From Porphyrobacter sp. HT-58-2 (GTDB taxonomy: Bacteria; Pseudomonadota; Alphaproteobacteria; Sphingomonadales; Sphingomonadaceae): a stretch of 64,000 bases of DNA. A program made the translations under genes and the position numbers. The notes beneath the pieces were generated by a model that made no database searches, was not told where the DNA came from, and saw nothing but the letters and a program-made list of their open reading frames with translations. This document shows, piece after piece, positions 59,822 through 64,000 of this stretch (the first letter of the stretch is position 1; each line of letters starts with the position of its first letter). The DNA lies in assembly GCF_002952215.1 (NCBI RefSeq), contig NZ_CP022600.1, positions 1,922,001 to 1,986,000 on the forward strand. The letters run 5' to 3'.

Positions 59822-60168
59822 TAACGACGTGGCAAGCGTGTGATTGTATTCTCCTAGGATGCGCGTATATAACGAGCAGCGCGACCCATATGTGTGGACT
59901 GGATAGGCCTCGCGCCTATCTGGAAAGCCGTTCGAAGCTCGAGTTGGTTGCTTGCGATCAATGAGAGCGTGTTCGTTGCGGTTAGATTCTGGACTACGTC
60001 CGGCCGGGCGCCTCCAGAATGGCCGTGTGCGATCCGTAGGTATGCAGGATTGATCAAGAGCGAATGAATCATTCGTGAGAGACGGTCCAAGGTTGCCAAA
60101 GCAAGCGGAAATTCGCCGCCGGAGAGCCATTATGCGCTCCCGGCGGCACCAGTCTCTCTTCCGCTTTT
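59822..60168. other. Intergenic region
   Basis: 347 bases between the IS256-split frame and the unknown gene at 60169. A minus-strand frame of 81 codons (59854-60099; MIHSLLINPAYLRIAHGHSG) is open, but it has no ribosome site and no known domain. GGCGGCxxGAGAGxxATTATGCG and its neighbour at 60110-60150 form an imperfect inverted repeat (TCCGGC/GCCGGA-like) that could end the minus-strand transcript. Confidence 0.35.
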
Positions 60169-61029
60169 TCAGATTATATAGTCGTTCGGACAGATGTTGA
60201 CGTGGGTCGGCTTGGGTGGCGTCGGCGTTCCATGACAATTGGGATAATTGGCGGCCAGCTGGGTTACGGGCTGGCAGTCATAGTGGAGATCATGCGCAAA
60301 GCTCCCGCCGAACCGACTGCGCGCGGACAGCACGCAATGCGCAGCATGTCCCGGAGCATCGTGTCGAAAATAACCGTGGCGATCGCGCCCCGGACTGCAG
60401 AAATAGAGACGCTTGTCCGAGTAACAGCTGTGATCGCTCTCCGGCGGCCTCACACGCGGATGATGGCGTTCGAAATTATTGGCCGCCTTTCTCATGAACT
60501 TGGTCACGTCATTAACCGTGCCGAGATTGCGAAACAGGGCATTCAGCATCAAGCGGTGATGGCGAGATGCGAAGTTGCCAGCGGGGAGAAGAAATGGCGA
60601 AAGATTGCGGATGTTGGTGAATTCGGCGACTTTGCTCGCGCGAGCACGCAGTTCTTGGGCCTCACCTGCAAGATAGTCCTGATAACCGCGGACCTCGGCC
60701 GTTGTCGGTATTCTTTCAAAGTCGTCGGTTATCGGCATTATTGGGCGCACGAGCGCGAAGGGTTGAAACGCATCCACGAACGCCGCGGTGGTCTCGTCGC
60801 CATAATCTACGAACGCCAGGGTCAGCGACACCCGCTCAGGCTCGGGCAGCTTAATAATCCGGTCACGCATTGCCTGATGATAACCGCCAGCGTGCTGCTT
60901 GGAATAACCGCGACGCTTGACAGGCAAGGCGAATAGTTCGCCCGACGGCGCAAATTTGCGCGGGCCAATCGCTTTCAGGGCATCGAAACCGGGGACGCTA
61001 AGGCCAGCGATGACAATATCCGTCTTCAT
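60169..61029 (-). CDS. Unknown protein with Cys/His-rich C-terminus, second gene of a two-gene operon
   Basis: 286 residues from ATG 61029. The N-terminal half is globular (MKTDIVIAGLSVPGFDALKA; LTLAFVDYGDETTAAFVDAF; EVRGYQDYLAGEAQELRARA). The last 100 residues are rich in Cys and His: SDHSCYSDKRLYFCSPGRDR, HDAPGHAAHC, HDLHYDCQPV and NYPNCHGTPTPPKPTHVNIC, suggesting one or more metal sites. No signal peptide or membrane helix. It starts 12 bases after the upstream partner gene stop. No family is recognised. It sits among toxin-antitoxin modules and an IS. Confidence 0.65.
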   Translation of the reverse strand: MKTDIVIAGLSVPGFDALKAIGPRKFAPSGELFALPVKRRGYSKQHAGGYHQAMRDRIIKLPEPERVSLTLAFVDYGDETTAAFVDAFQPFALVRPIMPITDDFERIPTTAEVRGYQDYLAGEAQELRARASKVAEFTNIRNLSPFLLPAGNFASRHHRLMLNALFRNLGTVNDVTKFMRKAANNFERHHPRVRPPESDHSCYSDKRLYFCSPGRDRHGYFRHDAPGHAAHCVLSARSRFGGSFAHDLHYDCQPVTQLAANYPNCHGTPTPPKPTHVNICPNDYII

Positions 61030-61041
61030 CGAAGCGGTCGG

Positions 61042-61752
61042 TCAGGAGAGCGGGGTGCGCAGCAAGGTCGCGACGACATCGAGCGAGAGGCTGGTCGACT
61101 GAAGCTGCTTGCGATCGAGTGTGGCGATCATCGCATCGAGCAGCGACGTCCCTCCCCGAGCTAACGGCGTTGTCGTCCGTGGCAGCCGCCGCTGTGCAAG
61201 GAACCGGTCCTCCGGCAAATCATGTCTTTCCAGCCAAACGCTGATATTGGCCTTGATCGCGGTATCGCGGTTGGGCGCATCGACCGGTGCGATCGCATCC
61301 GGCGAGATTGTCAAGGCGCCGTCGGGCACTGCGGCCTGAGCGACGTCGTCGAAGGTGAAAGTATCGGGATCGAGGACCCGCACTTCAGCCGTGAGCGGCA
61401 CCGAAAACGCGGCCCAGAACCGATAATGAAAGCGCTTCTTAGGCTGCGTTACGGTCTCGAGCGCGGGTACCTCGCCAGGCTCAACGGCTCCAGGCAGTAT
61501 GGCAGTCACATTGCGGTGGGTGCCGAAACGAACCAGTGTCACGCGTCCAGCTAGTTGCGACTGGATGAATTCATTGAGCCCCTTCCCGGTCAGCCGCTTC
61601 AGCGTCCGGAGGTCCTCGCCGAGATCGATCCCGAGCGCGCTCACCAGATAGGGTTGACGTTCGCCCTTACGCGCATCGGTGAGCGCGACGATCATATCTG
61701 CAATCCGGGCAAGTTCCTGATCCGCCCCCGAGACTTGCTCCGTTTCAGTCAA
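61042..61752 (-). CDS. Unknown protein with a possible OST-HTH (LOTUS)-like winged helix
   Basis: 236 residues from a TTG start with an excellent ribosome site (GGGAGGTGAAA before TTG 61752). Residues about 15-90 (ELARIADMIVALTDARKGER, YLVSALGIDLGEDLRTLKRL, GLNEFIQSQLAGRVTLVRFG) have the pattern of a small winged helix such as OST-HTH, which binds RNA or G-quadruplexes. The rest (FHYRFWAAFSVPLTAEVRVL, KANISVWLERHDLPEDRFLA) is unassigned. It is the first gene of an operon with the gene at 60169. The domain call is inference from pattern only. Confidence 0.6.
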   Translation of the reverse strand: MTETEQVSGADQELARIADMIVALTDARKGERQPYLVSALGIDLGEDLRTLKRLTGKGLNEFIQSQLAGRVTLVRFGTHRNVTAILPGAVEPGEVPALETVTQPKKRFHYRFWAAFSVPLTAEVRVLDPDTFTFDDVAQAAVPDGALTISPDAIAPVDAPNRDTAIKANISVWLERHDLPEDRFLAQRRLPRTTTPLARGGTSLLDAMIATLDRKQLQSTSLSLDVVATLLRTPLS

Positions 61753-62260
61753 TTTCACCTCCCTGTCGCGGGCGATCAACGAATCTGACCGCACCGACTA
61801 CGCTTATACGCACGTCTGGCAGCGCCGCATCCCTAATCGCCCTCTGGACTGTTAACTGCATCGATGGGTGACGTCTCCTTCTGACAAAAGCTGCCGCTCG
61901 GCATATCGCGTGCTATGACGGGTTTGTCCCAGATCAAGCCATTCCGTGCCTTCATCCAAGTGCGCGGGGGTGCTCTGTTATGCAGACTGACTCCCCAGCA
62001 TCAGGAACGCGTGCTTGAACTCGGGAAAGTGTCCGGTGAGCGATCCCTTGCGTATAAGCAACGGCACGGCGCCATCGCGTTTGCGAGAGGTGCACGAAAT
62101 GGCAACAATATGTCATTGAGGCGCTTTTCGACCGCTGCGACATCTAAGTCTCTATGAGACATATTTATCAACTTGTGCCTGAGTCTGCATTTTGTTGAAT
62201 TCTCGGAGCATCCTGGCTAGAGTAGGGCTGTCGACCACTTCAGCAGCCTTCGGGGTCCAC
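61753..62260. other. Intergenic region with a dispersed 21-bp repeat
   Basis: 508 bases between the unknown operon and module 3. It holds the 21-bp repeat at 62026-62046. On the minus strand the text around it reads GSLTGHFPEFKHAFLMLGSQ followed by SA and a stop. This looks like the tail of a transposase or another protein, but the rest is absent. Confidence 0.45.
62026..62046. repeat. 21-bp segment shared with 57232-57252
   Basis: Second copy of the 21-bp segment containing GTGTCCGGTGAGCGATCC. Minus-strand reading GSLTGHFPEF. See the first copy. Confidence 0.6.
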
Positions 62261-62506
62261 ATGACAGTTCAAGTCAATATAACGCCAAACGGGCGAATGA
62301 GCCTCCCGGCTGACATCCGTAAGCGGCTCGGGCTCGTCGGTGGCGGCGCGGTGTATCTGGATGAGACGCCTGATGGCCTTGTGCTGCGAACGGCCGCTCA
62401 GGCTGTTGCGCGCGCGCAGGCCTTGGCGAAGCAATACACTGAAGGAAACCCGGATGCGTCGGTCGACGCTTTCCTCGCCAAGCGCCGCGAGGAAAGCGGA
62501 GAGTGA
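62261..62506 (+). CDS. AbrB/MazE-type antitoxin, module 3
   Basis: 81 residues from ATG 62261 (MTVQVNITPNGRMSLPADIR, then KRLGLVGGGAVYLDETPDGL). AbrB swapped-hairpin domain plus a tail ending DASVDAFLAKRREESGE, very similar in layout to module 1. The frame is open upstream to 62192 without conserved text. The stop overlaps the toxin GTG (GTGA). Confidence 0.9.
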   Translation: MTVQVNITPNGRMSLPADIRKRLGLVGGGAVYLDETPDGLVLRTAAQAVARAQALAKQYTEGNPDASVDAFLAKRREESGE

Positions 62507-62892
62507 GCGAGATCGTATTGGATGCCTCCGCACTCATCGCCATGCTGAAGGGGGAGAAGGGTGCAGACAAGGTCGCCGCGGCGATCGCAGACGCCCGGAT
62601 ATGCACCATCAATTACGCCGAGGTGGTCACCCACTTCATCCATCTCGGCATGCCCGAGCGCGAGGTTGACGCCATGCTCGATCCTCTACCAATGACGATT
62701 GTGCCGACCGACAAGGCCCTGGCGCAATTGGCGGGGCGGTTGCGGGCTGTCACTGCTGATCACGGGCTTTCGCTTGGCGATCGCTTCTGTCTTGCGCTGG
62801 CGCAGCGTGACGGTCTGCCAGCGTGGACCAGCGATCAGAGGTGGAAGGCAGTCGGCGCTGCCGCCAAAGCCAAGGTCGTTGCTATTCGATGA
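62503..62892 (+). CDS. PIN-domain toxin (VapC-like), module 3
   Basis: 129 residues from GTG 62503. Acidic residues: IVLDASALIAML, NYAEVVTHF, LSLGDRFCLALA and TSDQRW. Closer to module 1 than to module 2. Predicted RNase toxin, co-translated with its antitoxin. Confidence 0.92.
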   Translation: MSEIVLDASALIAMLKGEKGADKVAAAIADARICTINYAEVVTHFIHLGMPEREVDAMLDPLPMTIVPTDKALAQLAGRLRAVTADHGLSLGDRFCLALAQRDGLPAWTSDQRWKAVGAAAKAKVVAIR

Positions 62893-63406
62893 TGTCCAGC
62901 GGGAAGGGCAGGGCTGTTGTCACTTGACCGGTGATGAGCTGCCATACTCCTGTCTGGCTGCTTCGGCGGGGTTCGTCCCCAAAAGCGGAAATTCGCAAAC
63001 CGACCCCAATTCGGTCATTCGCCACACCCCGTCCCGGGCTTGACCCGGGACCCAGCTTTTTCCGGCTCCGACGCGAGAAAGCAGCGGGGCTCCGGGTCAA
63101 GTCCGGGGCGGGGTGAAATGGCCAAAATCACCCACTTCCGGTCATTGCACAGCCCTACCTCCGATCCCGAAAGCGGTATTGCGGCTTTGCCCTGATCCTG
63201 AAAAATTCCTGCCATTCTGAAAGCGACCCCGAAACCGACGAAACTAGCCACGGTTGATGCGCGCTCGGCGGGCGGGCGAAACTGGTGTCGGCCTTATCCG
63301 AATATCTTGGGAGAAGATTGACACCGGTAGCATAAAAGTGAAAACTTAGACCTCAAAATGAGGCACTGCCGCTGGACGGGGCCGATTGAGTAGAGGTTTG
63401 AGGGGT
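62893..63406. other. Intergenic region with a palindromic repeat
   Basis: 514 bases between module 3 and the beta-helix gene. It holds the palindromic element at 63025-63115, and AGCGG-like short repeats such as AAAAGCGGAAATTCG and CCGAAAGCGGTATTGCGG around it. No gene is supported. Confidence 0.5.
63025..63115. repeat. Palindromic intergenic repeat element
   Basis: The left arm CACCCCGTCCCGGGCTTGAC (from 63025) and the right arm (to 63115), read on the minus strand as CACCCCGCCCCGGACTTGAC, pair over about 27 bases. The loop is about 35 bases and contains CTTTTTCCGGCTCCGACGCG. Such GTCAAGTCCGGGGCGGG palindromes are scattered between genes in many sphingomonads and rhizobia. It would form a strong hairpin in RNA. 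Confidence 0.75.
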
Positions 63407-64000
63407 ATGGCGTTCCGGGATTGGACACGGTTAAGTCGATCGGGCCTGACCACCATCGGTGCCATTGCGATTCTCCTGGTCGCGTCTGCGCCCGGCGTTG
63501 CAACATCGTCCCGTTCGCCACGCCTGTTGGAGGCTGCCCGGAGCGGACAACCGGACTTTAGCTATGCCGGTTACGGCTTTGGACTGACACCCTTGCCAAC
63601 CGCGACGGGCACGATCATCGACGCAACCCAGCACGGGGTGGTTCCCGATGACGGGAAGGACGACGCCAAGGCGCTGCTGCGCGCGATTGCAGCTGCGGAT
63701 GCGGTTGAGGGCAAGGTCACGTTGCAATTGCCGTCCGGCCGTATCCAGATCGGCGAGGTCATTCCGCTGGAACGCAGCAATTTCACTTTGCGCGGAGCAG
63801 GTTCGGGAGCAGACGGCACGGAACTCTATTTTCCCCGGCCGCTGAATATCGTCGACGATCCGATGCGCCAGGATGAGCTGCGCGATTATCTCAGGCGCGA
63901 GAACAAGTATGAGGTGAACGCCGATCAGAACATCAACTTCTTGTTCAGCGAATATAGCTGGTCCGGTGCATTTCTGCTTGTCGGGCCGAAAAAGGACCGG
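63407..64000 (+). CDS. Secreted pectate-lyase-like beta-helix protein, N-terminal part
   Basis: The frame is open from ATG 63407 (AGGGG just upstream) to the window end, 198 codons. Signal peptide TTIGAIAILLVASAPGVATS. ATGTIIDATQHGVVPDDGKD followed by DAKALLRAIAAAD is the usual start of pectate-lyase-3-type right-handed beta-helix proteins, and LPSGRIQIGEVIPLERSNFT then LRGAGSGADGTELYF follows. These bind or cleave polysaccharides outside the cell. The rest lies beyond the window, so the catalytic activity cannot be judged. Confidence 0.8.
   Translation, partial: MAFRDWTRLSRSGLTTIGAIAILLVASAPGVATSSRSPRLLEAARSGQPDFSYAGYGFGLTPLPTATGTIIDATQHGVVPDDGKDDAKALLRAIAAADAVEGKVTLQLPSGRIQIGEVIPLERSNFTLRGAGSGADGTELYFPRPLNIVDDPMRQDELRDYLRRENKYEVNADQNINFLFSEYSWSGAFLLVGPKKDR

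Noticed and set aside
1..64000. tRNA, rRNA or CRISPR arrays
   Set aside because: No run of regularly spaced direct repeats with spacers and no tRNA-like cloverleaf with CCA or TPsiC motif was seen by eye; a tRNAscan or CRISPR search would settle it.

Overview
The window looks like accessory DNA from an alphaproteobacterium, most likely a sphingomonad (Sphingomonadales). This rests on high-GC codon use, an F-type transfer operon of the kind found on sphingomonad plasmids and integrative elements, sphingomonad-type exopolysaccharide genes, and many IS66, IS3, IS21, IS256 and IS5 family elements. Taxonomy is inference; no rRNA, tRNA or replication gene is present to fix it.

Region 1 (1-18429) is a surface-polysaccharide locus broken by insertion sequences. 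It holds the end of a PglD-like sugar acetyltransferase, a DegT-family sugar aminotransferase, a PglF/WbpM-like NDP-sugar 4,6-dehydratase, an O-antigen ligase/Wzy-like polymerase, a Wza-like export lipoprotein, a Wzc-like tyrosine kinase/chain-length regulator and an unknown exported protein. The first three form the enzyme set for a diamino-dideoxy sugar such as diacetylbacillosamine. Between aminotransferase and dehydratase lies a nest of transposons: an old IS66 copy, a second IS66 inside its tnpA (8-bp target duplication at 2614-2621 and 7358-7365), an IS21 inside the second copy, plus IS3 debris. Between dehydratase and polymerase lie remnants of a tyrosine recombinase and an ADP-ribosylglycohydrolase, with an IS256 copy in the recombinase.

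Region 2 (18490-22190) holds an operon of a short unknown protein, a RadC/JAB-domain gene split by an IS3 insertion, and a winged-helix protein. A divergent paralogous winged-helix gene is preceded by a 22-bp direct repeat. Region 3 (22480-40582, minus strand) is an almost gapless F-type conjugation operon: traA-L-E-K-B-dsbC-V-C-orf-trbI-traF(peptidase)-W-U-trbC-N-F-H-G. It encodes pilin, pilus assembly, core complex and mating-pair stabilisation. trbI is frameshifted by a tandem duplication, and no relaxase or coupling-protein gene is visible. Divergent from traA are an HTH regulator and an AlpA-like DNA-binding protein.

Region 4 (41734-55906) is mixed cargo: a secreted Calx-beta/DUF11 protein, a DUF2141/unknown/DUF4188 operon facing a GNAT acetyltransferase across a promoter with two identical palindromes, a membrane diguanylate cyclase, a NatAB-like ABC exporter, a RelE/HigA-like pair with a broken toxin, IS5 debris, an unknown exported protein and a large M16 peptidase.

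Region 5 (56200-64000) has three AbrB/PIN (VapBC-like) modules, a second IS256 copy with an 8-bp target duplication, a two-gene operon of unknown function (60169-61752), a palindromic repeat and the start of a secreted beta-helix protein. The two IS256 copies (10419-11845 and 58317-59743) have the same length, direct orientation and identical transposases, and they bracket the conjugation operon and most of the cargo. The segment could therefore be lost or moved as one unit.
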